From: Rotaria macrura
Lineage: Eukaryota > Rotifera > Eurotatoria > Philodinida > Philodinidae
Length of the DNA: 64,000 bases
Reading direction: 5' to 3'
Assembly (NCBI GenBank): GCA_900239685.1
Contig: OENT01000075.1
Coordinates: forward strand, 62,001 to 126,000
The number at the start of each line of letters is the position of its first letter. The first letter of the stretch is position 1. Of this stretch, positions 36,472-50,332 are shown piece after piece. The notes below the pieces were generated by a model, which did not search any database, was not told where the DNA came from, and saw only the letters and a list, made by a program, of their open reading frames with translations. The position numbers and the translations under genes are program-made.

Positions 36472-39400
36472 ACTTGTCTTTTGATTATTAAATAAACAAT
36501 AATTGCTGAGTCATGCAATTAATGTCGCCATCAACTTATTTTTTAATAGTGACATCTCTAGATATTAACCACTACATTGATGATATTGAACAATATACAA
36601 CTTATATATGCTTTGATGTCGCTAGTTATCAAGAGAGAATGTTAAATCGATTTCTCGATGTCAGCACTTAATATATCCAACAAGCTCAATATGTCTATAA
36701 TAAGAACAGCATGCTTCAATAAGGCTCATTATCGGACAGGAAAATGGAAGAAAAAAACAGAAAATTTTTTTTTAGAAAGCATACTTGTTATCTAATTATG
36801 AAGTAAATTGGAAAATTCGATACATGTGGGATATCGATTAGTGATAAAAATTCTTCTGTTATTCTTCCGGTTATTACTATCATAGTTAGTGGAAGAAAAA
36901 CAAGTTTGATTACTTCCAACTTCTAGGAAAATACTTCGTAAAGGATCATTGCAAATCGCAGACGAACTATTTTTATTTGCCCAATTCCATATCATAACTT
37001 CGACAAACTCAATTGTTGACATCAATATAGAAATTCTTTAATTAGAAACGAACGAACTTACAGTTTATTATTGTTACTAAACTGACTAATAAATAGCAGA
37101 AATTGATGTATGCTTTGTAATTAACGGTTAATTGCGAGTTATCCTACTCGATAACAAGTAGCGGAAAATTAACATAAGTAATTTAACAGACAAGAAACAC
37201 TTGCTCTAGGAAAATAACAATAGTTCTAGTAGAGTTTTTGTTTCGGAATAGTCGTTGTAATTCTTCGAGCGAATGCCATTCTCGTTTATCTTCATTTATC
37301 AAAAATAATCAGTGAAATAACTGCACTGGATTATATTTAAAAATAAACAAGAAAATAATCTATGCGTATAAACTGTTTACTTATCAATAAGAATATATTT
37401 CACTGTTTTTTTTAAATGATACTCTTATAGAATCACTTATCATAGAAAAAGAACGAATCGAGCACATAACAATTGTTTATCAATCGTATTTACAAGCTAT
37501 ATGTCAAACAATTTATTGAATTCTTAAAACAAATTAATGTGAAAAAATATCTCTTCTATGCATACTTTGTTTATGTTGTTTTTTAGTAAAGAATTTTATA
37601 GACTATATCAATTGTATTACTTTTGCCATACTGATTGGTTACATAACTTAGAAATATCTTTTCATGATCCGCTATTATTGTGTGCTTAATGATGCAGTTG
37701 AACGTAACCATCCTAGTTATCTTTCTTGTGTAAACAAAGTTCAGACATGTATGACATAGATCAATGTTGGTGAAATCTCTCAGTATGAACGAAGTTGATC
37801 GGGTCAGGTTATTTAATAAGTCGTTAAAGGTGAAAATCTTTCCAAAATCTAACATCCATGGTGAATAAGAAATTATGATTAGAATCATTCGTTCAGAACA
37901 TTTAATGATAGTTCATCGATCTCGACTATGTCAGATCCAATATGATGTTAACATACAGTTACCTATTGTAATTCAGCATTCAATTCAATCGAGTTGATTC
38001 CTACAGTATATGACTAAACATACAAATTATGCGTATTATTATTTCTAAAATTCCATGTTTACTTTCTGTGATATATTATGCTTATATCATAGTTTAAATG
38101 ATATTCTAATAGATGAAACTAATAACGTAGTCCATCACTAAAACAATTCTTATCGAATCCATTTCAAATAGGTCCATATAACTGTCATTCCTAATCCGTC
38201 ATTTTCCCTTATTTTCTTAGTCCACAACGACATAATTCATTGACTTGTATCGTATTTTTCTGCATTACAGCTGACGACATTGTGTATGTACTGATATATA
38301 TATATATATATATCAGAAAGCTTATGCTAGATTAAGGTCTGTCTTATATCAATTATAAGAAGACACTTATGAATATAAATTGTGTATAAATATCATTTTA
38401 ATTTCCTTTTGTCTTAATTTTGTCGAATCAAAGTCTAACTTTGGTTTCTTTTGAAATTTTCACTATATTTACAATAAGCACAATAGATTTTTGAAAATAT
38501 TTCAACAATATGACAATTAAATTAATATAAAACGGACATATGTTTGTATTTATTTTAGTTTATAGAATGTATGCAAATATGTCAGCGCAATAGAATTGTT
38601 CTTCTTTGAAAACGTACTATAAATATCTTAAGAATGCAAAAATCAAGAAAATTATTCTTCTAGACTCTTCGATAAATATTTTAGTAAACCATCGTTAGAG
38701 ATATGATAAGAATAAAAAGAAAAGTTGAAATAGACAACAACGATTGATGATATTCGTAAACTTGTCGTATCCGAATGATAAACAATCTTTTTATGGCAAT
38801 GATGATTCCATCTACATTGATCATCAAACACTTCCATTAAGACTAAAGTAAATTTTCTAGTATTTTATGTCAATTTAAGAGTGATTAAAAATAGATTATT
38901 TTTCATTGAATTATGAATAATGTACATCAAATTCGTCAAGAAAACATCTGGCAATATTCTATATGATTGATCGTAACAAAAAATGATCTAGTATCTGTCG
39001 TTTTATCTTTGTCAGCATATTGCTAATGATACTCGACAACTTTTGCTTTACATGTATAGAAATCTATGTACGTCGTTTGTACTTTCCTAAAGGCTTTTAC
39101 TTCTATTAACAACCACACAATTTAAGAAATGATCTGAAAACTCAACTGCATAGCCATAGAAACAAAACACAATAGATCAGCTGGTGATTGAATAAGAAAT
39201 AGTTGTCATACAACTCTAGTACATATCTTTTTTTAGTAGTTAATTATCTTTCTTTCTTTTTTAGTACGTATGCATACGTGTGTGCGTATGCATGTGTGTG
39301 TGTGTGGTTCGTTTATTGATATGTAATAGTTAGAAAAAAGAAATGCTATTGCTATCAATGTTAGTCTTGTATAGTTCTGTTCTTTTGTGAGACGTGATTA

Positions 39401-40468
39401 ATAACATGAATGTCATTGGCGAGCAACGAGTGTGCCACCAGAGAAAAAAAGAAGAGAATACGCCTGTATAACTGAATGAGGAAGAGAAGTGTACACTATT
39501 CAGCATCATATAAGAAGCACGACTTGTTGGTAGCTAGAAAAAAACACACAGAGCGAGAGAGGGAGAAGTTATATCTGTGGTGAGATCAACTTAGTATGCT
39601 AAATTTGGGAGGAACATTTGGGTTAGGGTTTCATTCCACCATCGCTTTTCTCTCTTTCTTTATCTTTATTCGTACACGTACACGTACACACACACACACA
39701 TATATATATATATATGTACATATACGTACCAACTCGTTTCAGATGCTTCCACTATGAGCTATTTTTTTCTCTTCTTATAAGGAAAATCATATATATTGGC
39801 AGTGATGGTATCGTTCGTTCTATTCTATTTTTCTCCTTCTGTCTCTTTCACACATCCACATATTCACCGCCAAATATATTTGTACAATATCTTGCTTGGT
39901 GTTTGGTTGATGATGCTGGAAACAATCATTTTCTACTCAGCGATGTTATGTGCGATGTTGATCCTTTTTTTTCGGCAGATACGGAATAGAAGCATCTAGA
40001 TATATAGAGAGAAAAAAAGAAACTAAGCCAATAACTGTGTTATTTTCATATTCTTTTCATAGAAGAAGTTTCATCACCCGACTATGGTTGATTTTCTTAT
40101 TTCTTCTTATGCGAAACTAGACTGCATGAATAGAAATGAGAATATTTATCTGTTTTCAATCCTTCGTACCATGTTACTTAGATCTTCATTTGCAATTGAC
40201 TGTTCAAAATCTTGTTCCAATCTGAGAGTCACTAGAAACTATTATAATGTTGAGCAGACAATGTGATAAAATGTACCCATACAAGAATAGATATATAGAT
40301 TTAATCATAACCACAATCGTTCTCATTTCCTAGTGTATCCTCAATCATCTTGTTTTTTGTTTGCTGCAGGTTTAAGTTTAAGACCTTTTGATCGATTGTT
40401 TCTTTCAGATACCATTTTCAAGCATAATTATTCATTGTTAAAAAGGTCATTAGTCTCTCTCTTACACC
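36472..40468. other. Gene-poor stretch with microsatellites
   Basis: About 4 kb without a supported gene. A (TA)n run lies at 38294-38313, and GT/CA/TA-rich runs at about 39284-39306 and 39672-39720. A minus-strand ORF of 101 codons at 37583-37888 and another at 36792-37025 could be relics but show no family motif. A purine-rich block with a CATATAAG TATA-like site near 39505 may be the promoter of the LIM locus. Confidence 0.4.
39672..39720. repeat. Compound (CA)n(TA)n microsatellite
   Basis: A GTACAC-rich stretch passes into CA and then TA dinucleotide repeats, ending in TATGTACA. It lies upstream of the LIM pseudogene. Confidence 0.7.
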
Positions 40469-40979
40469 CGAGAACTACCAGGAACGAGTCAAATATGGCA
40501 CAATACTTGTTTTAAATATGGTAAGGTGTTGATCTTATTCTGTTAGTTTTCCTTCTTCTTCGTCTCGTTTCTTTTCTCGGCTAATATCTTGTTGATAATT
40601 AATTATCACCTATTTTCTTCTATTTGTGAAAAGGTCTTTGTAAAAAGAAAATGCTCGAAATAACAACACTTGCTGAGCACGAAGGCTATTTCTTTGGTAA
40701 ACAACTCTATACTCGTAAGTTTGTAAGTGATTATTAATTCAGTCAAGATTATTGTCTTACTGACAAGAGATTCTTATACATATAGGATTGTAATGGTATT
40801 GTTTTCTGGGTGTAGAAAATGGTCCGTTGGAATGAATACAAGAAAATATCTTATGAATAAATCTGGTTCAGTGATGACGTAAGAATATTGTACTTTAATT
40901 TCTTTTCTTTTTATTTAATCTATTCTAGGTAGGGCCTATGGACTGGCCACCACCTGATGCTATTAATCAGCATGAATAG
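40469..40979 (+). pseudogene. Decayed LIM-domain gene, tandem copy of the intact LIM gene
   Basis: Four blocks align with exons 2-5 of the intact gene at 41226-41821: about 40469..40520, 40634..40722, 40819..40879 and 40931..40979. They read, for example, WHNTCFKYG then LCKKKMLE and LAEHEGYFFGKQLYTRKF, and the end MDWPPPDA...E-stop. Three of the eight zinc ligands are lost (the third-site Cys to Tyr and both of the last CxxC pair), a codon is inserted, and the glycine-rich tail exon has several stops. Splice sites are still partly recognisable. A clear pseudogene from a tandem duplication. Confidence 0.8.
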
Positions 40980-41009
40980 ATTGAATTAATGTTTAATGAA
41001 AGCAAATTC

Positions 41010-41060
41010 ATCTATATATATATATATATGTGTGCGTGTGTGTGTTTGTGTGTGTATGCG
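41010..41060. repeat. Compound (TA)n(TG)n microsatellite
   Basis: A TA run followed by TG/TGTGCG-type repeats between the LIM pseudogene and the LIM gene. Confidence 0.7.
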
Positions 41061-41225
41061 TATAGGTTCTTGTTTTATTTGTTCTTGTTCACATTATTCG
41101 ACGTTGTTGTTTTAATCGAAAAAATTCTTGTTATTTATGATGAGTGTGACTAAAATTCTAATCAGGTGTTGTACATAATATAAATTTTCTTTTAGACTAT
41201 TTTTTATTTCTAAATCGTCATAATC

Positions 41226-41821
41226 ATGCCATTCAAACCGCCCGAAGTTTCGAAATGTAAGTTTAAAATGCGAAATTAAAATAAGAAGTACGTAGATAAA
41301 AGTATATATCGATCATAAAATATCTTCATAGGCCCCAAATGCAATCAAAATGTCTATGCTGCCGAAGAAGTTCCAGCCGCAGGAAAAAAATGGCACAAAA
41401 TGTGCTTTAAATGTGGTATGTACGATAAGGATTGCTAATTGTTTTCATGTTTCATTTAAATTATCTGTTGATATAAAATAGGTCTTTGTAAGAAAATGTT
41501 AGAAGCAATGACCATGGCTGAACATGAAGGCAATGTTTATTGCAAACAATGTTACGGACGTAAATTTGGGTCTGTATTGATTTGCAATATTGAAAAGAAT
41601 CGCATGAAAATATTCTTTTAGACCTAAAGGTTACGGTTTTGGCCAAGGAGCAGGTACATTAGGTATGGATACTGGTGAACATTTAGGAAATAAGAGTGGC
41701 TCGGAAATGAGGTAAAGTCATTTACTGTTGTTTGTTTTTGTGTATTTTATAGTTTCTTATTTTCTAATATAGCAATAAACCAAACTATGCTCCACCACCT
41801 GGTGCTCATCAAGATGAATAA
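41226..41821 (+). CDS. Single LIM-domain protein of the CRIP / muscle LIM protein type
   Basis: Five exons (41226..41256, 41332..41415, 41482..41569, 41622..41711, 41773..41821) join to 113 residues. The LIM zinc ligands are all present with exact spacing: Cys11, Cys14, His32, Cys35, Cys38, Cys41, Cys59, Cys62. A glycine-rich tail with a basic GRKFGPKGYGFGQGAG segment follows, as in CRIP and MLP proteins, then a short Pro-rich end. Such proteins are adaptors that bind cytoskeletal and nuclear partners, often in muscle. The start ATG is seven codons ahead of a VSKCPKC motif like that of muscle LIM proteins. A degenerate tandem copy lies directly upstream. Downstream, T-rich sequence probably includes the 3' UTR. 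Confidence 0.95.
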
Positions 41822-43747
41822 ATTAATTTAGTCATTATATTTAACATCCAAGTGTCCATCTCTTTTCTCTTCATGTATAAACAAGAAAAAAAAACTCGTT
41901 TTTTTCTCTCTCATTTGTGTCAAAATAAGAACACCTTTAGAAAGCCTATAATAATCTCTTCTTTTTGTCTTTTTTTTTAAATTTCAAACCAAATTTTTTT
42001 CTTTTCCTTTTTTTCTTCTTTTATTCAATACTCATTGCAAGATTTTGATTTTATTGTTTGTTATATCTTAAGAAAAAAACAAAGATAAGACATTAACAAC
42101 CTTATGATGATACGTCTAATGTTTCTTTTCATGTTCAGCAGTTGCTATATGTCATTATAATGCATTGAACAATTAACAATAATATATACGATTCTTCTAC
42201 TATGATTTGATAGTTTAGGGAATCATAGAAAACACGATGACCTTTAATGTTTTCTTGTAATATACTACTACAGACTTGATAATTATTACTGTGTATCTAC
42301 TCATGTATTATCGATAGAAAGAAAGCTAGATCTACTGACATTTTTCTTCATCCAATAGCAATAAGAAACAGAAAAGCGGCAGTGATAAACAGTAATCATC
42401 CGGAGACGAGAAAAATATTCTATTTTATTCATTCTATTGTACGTACATATGTAAGACCACTGAAGCTCGACGGCAGCAACACTGATATCAGTAAAAATAG
42501 CAACAGATTTATAGGAGTTTCTCTCATCATTCATTCATTCATTCATTCAATTGATTTTGCTTTTATTGATAATAATAAGAGAAGAAAGATAAATTAGACC
42601 ATCAATACTAATAATTATTTTAACAGTTAAAGGAAAAGAAACAATACAAATATATATGATTGAATAATGATACATCTTAAACAATAATATTTATGCTATG
42701 ATTCTATTTTCCAAACAAAAAATCAAATACTCTAATAGATGATAGATCATAGAATAATCCAAGATACCTATTGTCATCGAATGATTGTTGCAATTGTTTT
42801 TAATCGATTTTCAAATAATGCATATTTGTTTTTGATGACAACAAGAAATACTATTTTGGAAGCATATAGAACTAAAGATTCCTGATTGATTATTTGGAAT
42901 CCTTGATAACAACTCATGGTATGTTACTTGTTATTGTAGAAGATCATGGTTCTGAAAAAATAGATGTATGGATAGAGATAAAGATGAATTCTACTTTTCT
43001 GATAATATTATGTTATTTGTTTTTCTTGTCATTGAGCTGATCAAAATCATCAAAACATTCTTGAGTAATAAGAAAAAGGTTTACTATATGCTTCGATCTT
43101 TTCTTTTATCCTAGTTTCTTTTATTCATTATTCTCTGTTCAGATTTAGTTATTGACATTTTATTAATAATTGATGATGCTGATGCTATATGAGAATGTAA
43201 TGACACAGACTGATGTGATGATAAGAAATCCGAAGGTCGGATAATTGAAGAAAATTCATTGGCAAGGACAATATCTTGTTTAGCTTGAAGGTTTGTTGAT
43301 TTGCCATTTTCACAAATAATTATTTCGTGATTTTATAAAGTGATCTTCGTTTAAAAAAAACAAACATTAGATTTAATATGTAATCGTGCATTTTGATTGA
43401 TATAGAAGATTTTAATCGATTTGCTCAAAATCTAGAATTCGGGTTAATTGACAATCTCATAATGCTGCATGTTCAAGTCATTGATTCAGTGATGATGATT
43501 TTAAATGTTCAATTTTCAATAATTTGTAGTTTTTATTATTCATTTAAATGAATCAGTCGATATTATGTTTATAATAAACATTTGCAAGCAAGCAATCATT
43601 GAATATGAAATTATAGTATATCTCGCGCTATTTTCCTATTGTTTTCTTTTATAAATATATGTTTATTGATAATAAAAGTGCTTGCATAAAATTTACTTTT
43701 ATCATTATCAGGACATTGATCAAATGTAATATCTACTGAAAATAATT
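41822..43747. other. Intergenic with an (ATTC)n microsatellite
   Basis: The 3' flank of the LIM gene and 5' flank of the 436-residue gene. A short (ATTC)n run is at about 42528-42549. No gene supported. Confidence 0.45.
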
Positions 43748-46303
43748 ATGAATACTGATAGTTTACGAACGTCATCATCTAAATCATCTTATCAGCAATT
43801 AAATTTAATTCCAAATCAATCAGTGACAACATCATTAACTGATGTTTCAAGTTTTTCTAATCGAAAAATGACATGGACAGAAACATGTTCTTGTTCAACA
43901 TGTACTTGTACACATGATTCAATTATTTATCAAAAGAAGATTAAACATGATTCGTATGTACATTGTATTTTAAACATTGATTCAATCGGTTGTTATTTCT
44001 TTTTATTGTTAGTTTTGACAATAGTGAAGATTGTTTAGCATATGCTTTTATTACTCTCTACGAAAGTTCAATATGGTGTATGCAAATCATTTATGAACTT
44101 TTCTTTAAATCTCTTTGGGAAGTTTTAATTTATGTAAAACAAGAATTGCAATACAATCGTAATAATTATTGTGCTAGAAAAAGTCGAATGAATCAGATGT
44201 TTATCGATCAATCAACTATGGAGAGCCATTCATTGATTTCTAATGATAAGAAATATTCCGATTTATCAAAATATCGTATATCATCACTAGAACCACGACA
44301 TCATCGAAATTATTGTCGACTACGCAACAGCACTCGGTAAAAAGAGAATCTTATAAAAGTATTAAACTAATTTACTTTGAAAATAGATAGAGAGAGAGAG
44401 AGCGAATCCGTACATAACATAATTCATCATATTGATAGTGAGGAAAGTAGTTGAGTTCAACAAAACAAAAATATTAAGCTTTTAGCAGATTTATGTTTGA
44501 ATTTAGAGATTTCACTCAGTTATGTTTAAGATGCAATTTTGAAAATCGAATGATCAATGACGTTCGAAAAGTTTTCTTTCGTTCGAGCCATTTCTTATGA
44601 CTATTTATTTTCCTAGTGCAAATACCATGGTATATCAAAATACAATTCTTTGTTCTCCATCAAACCGAAATTCGAATCAAGTATCGTCTGAGAAAAAAAG
44701 TAGTGATTCAATTGATACATCAGATGTTATCATACGTCATCGTTCATCACAATGTCAAACGGAGATATCAAGAACTGATTTACAACCAATAAATGTCGAT
44801 GTCAGTCAATCGGACAAAACAGTGAATTTACATGAACAACTGTCAGATAGATTGTGTCGTCGTTTGCATGAACCTTTAATGTTTATGAATCGTGAAGTAG
44901 TCTGTAGTCGTAATCGAACTTCATTCTATTCAACAATACCATCGGGTAGGAATAAATGAGAATTTTACTTGAAATTAGAAACATAACTTATGAGTTCAGA
45001 GATAAATATAAGTCTGATTTAATACACGCTAACGATAGTTTTTTAGATACTATTCTTGTTTACTTTTCTAAAAGCTAATACCGATAAGATGGATTCATAA
45101 GTAGTTTGATTAGAAGATGATTTTAACTTTTATCGTATAAAAAATAATCCATCGATTAAATATACAGTACCATTGAGTAATTACCAGAAACTGAGGAAAC
45201 CAAATAAGGTAGTCGAGGGACATATCTTTCTTCACAATATTGAACGCATGCCGACATTCGTCTATTTAACTGTGTAGCTGCTGTATGTTTCATTGTGATT
45301 AATAAACTGCTTCTGACTGGTGCGCGTTCTACAACTTTGTTGAGATACTTACCATATACAGAATCAAATCGAATCTCCATGTGCATGCAATATTTATATT
45401 TTCTTCTAAAATTAGCTTTTCGCCTAAAAGAACATGTCATTTGGTCATATACTCATTGACAAAGCAGGTCGTATCTATAATATATATATATATAGTTAGT
45501 TTTTAAGTGAAATTCTTCTAATTGAAATTATACTGAATGTTTATCTTAAAGTTTTGATTCAACATATATGAGCCCTGACGTCGATCGATTCATTAGGACT
45601 TATAACCAATCAACAATCTGAATAAATTTATTAATAGTTTGTATCATTAGTAAAAACATAATAAAAGATCTAAGTCTAATCTGGTTACAGATTTTATCGA
45701 TATGTTGTTTGCATTACGCTGTGCACTTGATATCGATGTAATATAGTACTGCTCCGAAGTTAGGAAAATTTTCCTCTTTCTTATCTCGTTATTCAGCTAG
45801 GAATTTCGAACAACCGACATCAACAGAGAAAAAAGAAACAAATCCATGTAAACAAACGTCAGTAAATGAAAAACCAAAACAAATTGCTTCAATTCTGTGT
45901 TCTGGTAACTTATTTTGTTTTGAATATCGAATGATGACTTATGTCATGTCTTACTTTAGTGGATCAAAATAATCGACTAAAAACAATCAATAGTAATTTA
46001 TCTCAAACAACAAATGAATTTTCACTGGCAAATATTCTTAATGAATCATGTTGCCTTCCTAATCAAACAAATATTCAGTTGGATAAAACATCATTCTCCA
46101 ATAATTCTCAAACAGTCTCTTTTGATCTTCATCAGAAACATCAAACTCATAAAAACATCGATCAAAATCGACGATTAATCCATGATCATCAAATACCATT
46201 AGCACTCTCAACAAGTCTTCATTCGACTGTATCTCTATGCGAAGAAGATTATTTTCTAGCAAAATTTATTCATCCTTTATTCATCAGTGAGCATTATTTC
46301 TGA
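43748..46303 (+). CDS. Orphan five-exon gene, 436 residues
   Basis: Exons 43748..43953, 44013..44336, 44617..44945, 45797..45904 and 45960..46303 all join with matching phase and end in TGA. The protein is Ser/Asn/Gln-rich and hydrophilic, with a CxCxxCxC cluster at residues 47-54. One hydrophobic, aromatic-rich stretch, SIWCMQIIYELFFKSLWEVL, in exon 2 could be an amphipathic helix or a membrane segment. No known family is recognised. Exon 4 uses an ATTCAG acceptor, which restores phase with exon 3. The 851-bp intron 3 contains an open minus-strand frame of 94 codons at 45156-45440 that may be an unrelated exon or chance. Confidence is moderate because support comes from splicing and frame alone. 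Confidence 0.6.
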
Positions 46304-49300
46304 TAAAATATTCAAATATTTCGGCAATTTTTACATGTGTAATCGGAATTTGTGTATATTTCTGAAGAAGTGGATCGATAATACATGTTTCATTAATTCT
46401 TGCATTTGTATCATGCTGTCAAAATTAAATAGGACAAATTAGAAATTTGATTGATGATGTATAGAACTTGATAGAATAAATATTCTCTCTTAAACACTAA
46501 TAATAATTACAATGCTCCTCTAGATTAAGTGCTTTTGTTTTAAATTTAAATTTCTGAATCATCATTGAAAGTGATGACAATCATCAGAGGACAATACAAC
46601 ACTTGTGCTAGTTTTATATTTAGATAATTAGTCAAGTATCATTTATTCTTAGTGTAGTTTTCGCTAAAAATGTTAGTGAGAACCTACACTAACCATTCTT
46701 AATCATTAAATTATTGTTACTATTCTTGAACTCGGAGATACAGAAATTTTCTATCATTTTATGCAAAGAAGCGAAAATTAAAAAAACGATCGTGTGTAAT
46801 CATGAAATGCTTAGACACATCTTGAGACATAAAATTCTCTCATCCATACCTTGCCAGATCATTGTTCTGTGATACTTAGAGTGTTTCATGAGCAACGCCT
46901 GAATATTTTTTGCTGTCCTTCCTGGCTATTTAATTCTTTTTCTACTCTACTCATTGCCATACATGGATTCTAATGGAGTGATCAGAGTTAAATGAATAAC
47001 GTTCTTCAACGACTACTCTTTAGATGTAGTAAAATTCAAATGACACTATGAACAGAAAATAGCAAGCTAACAATCATACGAGTACGAGAGACACATTAAT
47101 TTTTGTATTACTTGAACATGTTCTTCGTATGTTAGATGTTAGAGAAAGCAAAAGCGAAGAAAAGAATTCTTTGAAATGTGTGCGAATAGATGAAATACAC
47201 ATCCGTTTCGTTGACTGCAAATCGAACAGCGTAGGATTTTGTTCATGATTTAAATTTAATAGAACAGTAGAAATTATATCTTTCTTTGTTGCTCTCTTAA
47301 TCAGATGATGATTTAAACATTCCTATAATATATCTGTTAGTTTGTTAACATGTAGACTAGTATTTACTGTAATAGGCTAGACAATTTTTCAAAGTTTACA
47401 CTTCAATACAATAACTTTGGCATTGTGATAATAAAATATTGTTTTTGAAAAAGTTACAGGTGGTATTTCAAACCTATTATTATTTAGCATATTCGTTAGT
47501 AATATTTAGCTGAGGAATTTACTTTCTCGCTAAAACATCAGGAAGAAAATAAATCGAGAAAATCATGACCAAGGTTCACTAAGATGAATATTATAGATAA
47601 GATCTTTTTTCTTATGCTTCGTGCAAAATGGACTGCCATTTGAAGAAAATCTTTTCCTCGTTTCGAATACCTAGATATTAGCAACACATAGTGAGACTCA
47701 TCTTATTATTCTCATTATTATCAAGTAATACTTTCACTGCTTACCCAGACAATAGGAACAACTTAATGTTTCTGGTGGTTGTCAATCAACTGATAATCAG
47801 AATAAAACAAGTAAATATTTCTTTCAAAGTTTTCTTCCAAAAATAAAAAATAGGCCGTCATAAATTATTTATGATGATCTGTGCCATAATTTCATAAGAC
47901 ATATCAAAGAAAGTCATTGAATGAGAGAAAAAGATTTTCAATAAAAAATCAGCAAATATTGAAGCATTCTGAGAGTTGTTCCACAACGTATGAACAACGC
48001 TTATCGCTTACTGATTGTATCAATAAAAATAACCATGATATCTGCATTGATGGTGGATGAACACGGAACATCTTATTCATGCAGTTATCCATATTCAGAT
48101 TTCATATTCTTGCGCTTCGCCTTGGTCTGTATTTTTTTAATCAAAATTAAGATGTGTTAAGACATGTTTTAATGCGTATCAACTAAAAATAAAATTCAGA
48201 TGAACAATATCAGAAGGTGATTAAACCGATGTCAAGCTCGACGCCAATATCAGAACACTGATTTATATTTACATTCCATCGTATGTATATTCAGATTTAA
48301 AAATCGACAATTTAATAAGTTTTTCAATAAGAGCAATTTAAAATTCTTCATTTATTTAATGGAAACTTCCAATACGTTTTTTTTTCTACAGTTTTACATT
48401 TGTAATGGAAGATTCATATTCTAATTATTTTTATTGTGAATCCGAAGCAATTCTAATTTATCTAATTCTACATTAACACGAAAATAATTAGAGTATAAGA
48501 GATGATCTGACACTCGTATTAGTAAAGAAACAATGACGTAGATCAATAATGAAACTGAACCCTGAGCCCTTATATTTGAGTCAATTTACGGTTTAGAGTG
48601 ACTTTTTCTTTACGATGAAAAGAACGACCGTGTTTCATATATATCTCAACAATAAAAAAATCGATATGCCCATATTCGTTCAATCAATCAGACTCAAATT
48701 TTCTGGATCCATACAGCACAATCAAAACATTGTTTTTCATAAGACAACTGTCGTTAGATGGTTCTTTCATTTATGAAATTTCAAGAGGACATCCAACTTC
48801 AATAAAGACAAACACACCTTATTGAATTGAATATATTTTATAAAGGAAAGGATTGTTACGCCCATTGACAATAATTCTATTAAAAAACAAACTTGAATCA
48901 TCAAATTCTTAAGTAACGATAGCTATGTTTTAATTCTACTTAAAGTAAAAATTTCAAATATCCCTCTCAGTCGAACCAAGAGATACAAACCATTGAATTC
49001 ATGTGTGATATCATGATTTAGATGAGTGAGATCATTAAAATATCCAGAACTGAACCGTTTCAACTGCAAGTTACACTACGTGTATACCATTCAGTGATAT
49101 TTTCCAGAAAAGAAAATTCAGCTTTATTGGTCAAGGCAACATTAAAATATTTAGTTCTCCATTGATTTACTTTCTTCGAGAATTGATATTGTAGAGTTTT
49201 TAAGAAAGAAATAATTAAAAATTGATGGTACAGTACTTGCAAAATGTTCTTTTTTATTGATGCTGGTAAGAAATCTTTCCTTTTATTAAACATATTCAAT

Positions 49301-50095
49301 TCAGCGAAGTGTCATTATCTTTATGGAGCAAGGATGACCTTTAACGAAATTGAAAAAAGTCACATCTTTGTATTTTATTATAAAAACGCATAACCCAAAA
49401 ATCGTCTAACGGGAACTGTCTTTCAAACAAGAAACTTTTGAAGTGTTTAGTATTGAAAGGAGAAAATTGAGTCCAATGCGGTGAACTCACACGGAGACAT
49501 CGACATTTTTTGGACCGATGAGATAAATGAATATGGAATACTATCACTCTTTTCATGCTTGTGAAACAAGATAGAGACAAGTGCACTACGATGCTTTGAT
49601 TGATTAATGTACACATTGAGAGAAATATCGATAGTCGAGTAGTGTTCTCTTTCCAGCTGTTCGATCATGCGAAACAAGAAAAATAGTAATTATTCGATGA
49701 GCCAATTACAGTACTTTGTTCACATGACCATTCAAAGCAATTATGCATAAGCAGAAATAAAAAAATAAACAAACGCATATCGCAAAAGTATATATACGTA
49801 ACAAAAAAATGCACTCTCACATAAGTAACAATATCGATTCATCAAACTATTATGCTTATTATATTTGACTAAGTATAGAAAGTGAGTAGATTTCATTTGA
49901 AATTGTTATCTACCCATAAGCCTTTGTCATCACAGATAATCCAGTTTTCGTTTTCAAATCTTACCAAACTCTTTTCACTATTTAATACCATTATTACTTT
50001 GATCATATACTCTTTTAAGAGAGAAAAATGCCTGAGATATTTTATGCTATGGACTAAAGTAATAGACTATATTAAAGTAATCCTGTGAACACAAT
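46304..50095. other. Gene-poor stretch
   Basis: Nearly 3.8 kb with no supported gene. Minus-strand ORFs at 49060-49299 and 49341-49677 overlap each other in different frames and have no recognisable motif. Confidence 0.4.
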
Positions 50096-50332
50096 ATACC
50101 CAGTGAAAAATATTCTCGGATTTCAATCAAATTATTTTGCAACAAAATCCAATCTTCAATCCGATTGATAATCTTGATTATGATCGATCACCATTTAACC
50201 CAAACTTGATGTTNAACATCAAGTTTGGGTTAAATGGTGATCGATCATAATCAAGATTATCAATCGGATTGAAGATTGGATTTTGTTGCAAAATAATTTG
50301 ATTGAAATCCGAGAATATTTTTCACTGGGTAT
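50096..50332. repeat. Perfect palindrome, two 118-bp arms around a single N
   Basis: Bases 50096-50213 are the exact reverse complement of 50215-50332, with an N at 50214 as the centre. The perfect match and the undefined centre base suggest either a very recent inverted duplication or an assembly join of a read with its own reverse complement. The arm has no ORF of note. Confidence 0.85.

Noticed and set aside
37583..37888. Minus-strand 101-codon ORF, possible relic of an F-box-like or other gene
   Set aside because: Hydrophobic AT-driven composition and no recognisable motif; could be chance in AT-rich DNA.
49060..49677. Three overlapping minus-strand ORFs
   Set aside because: They overlap in different frames and none shows motifs or splice sites.
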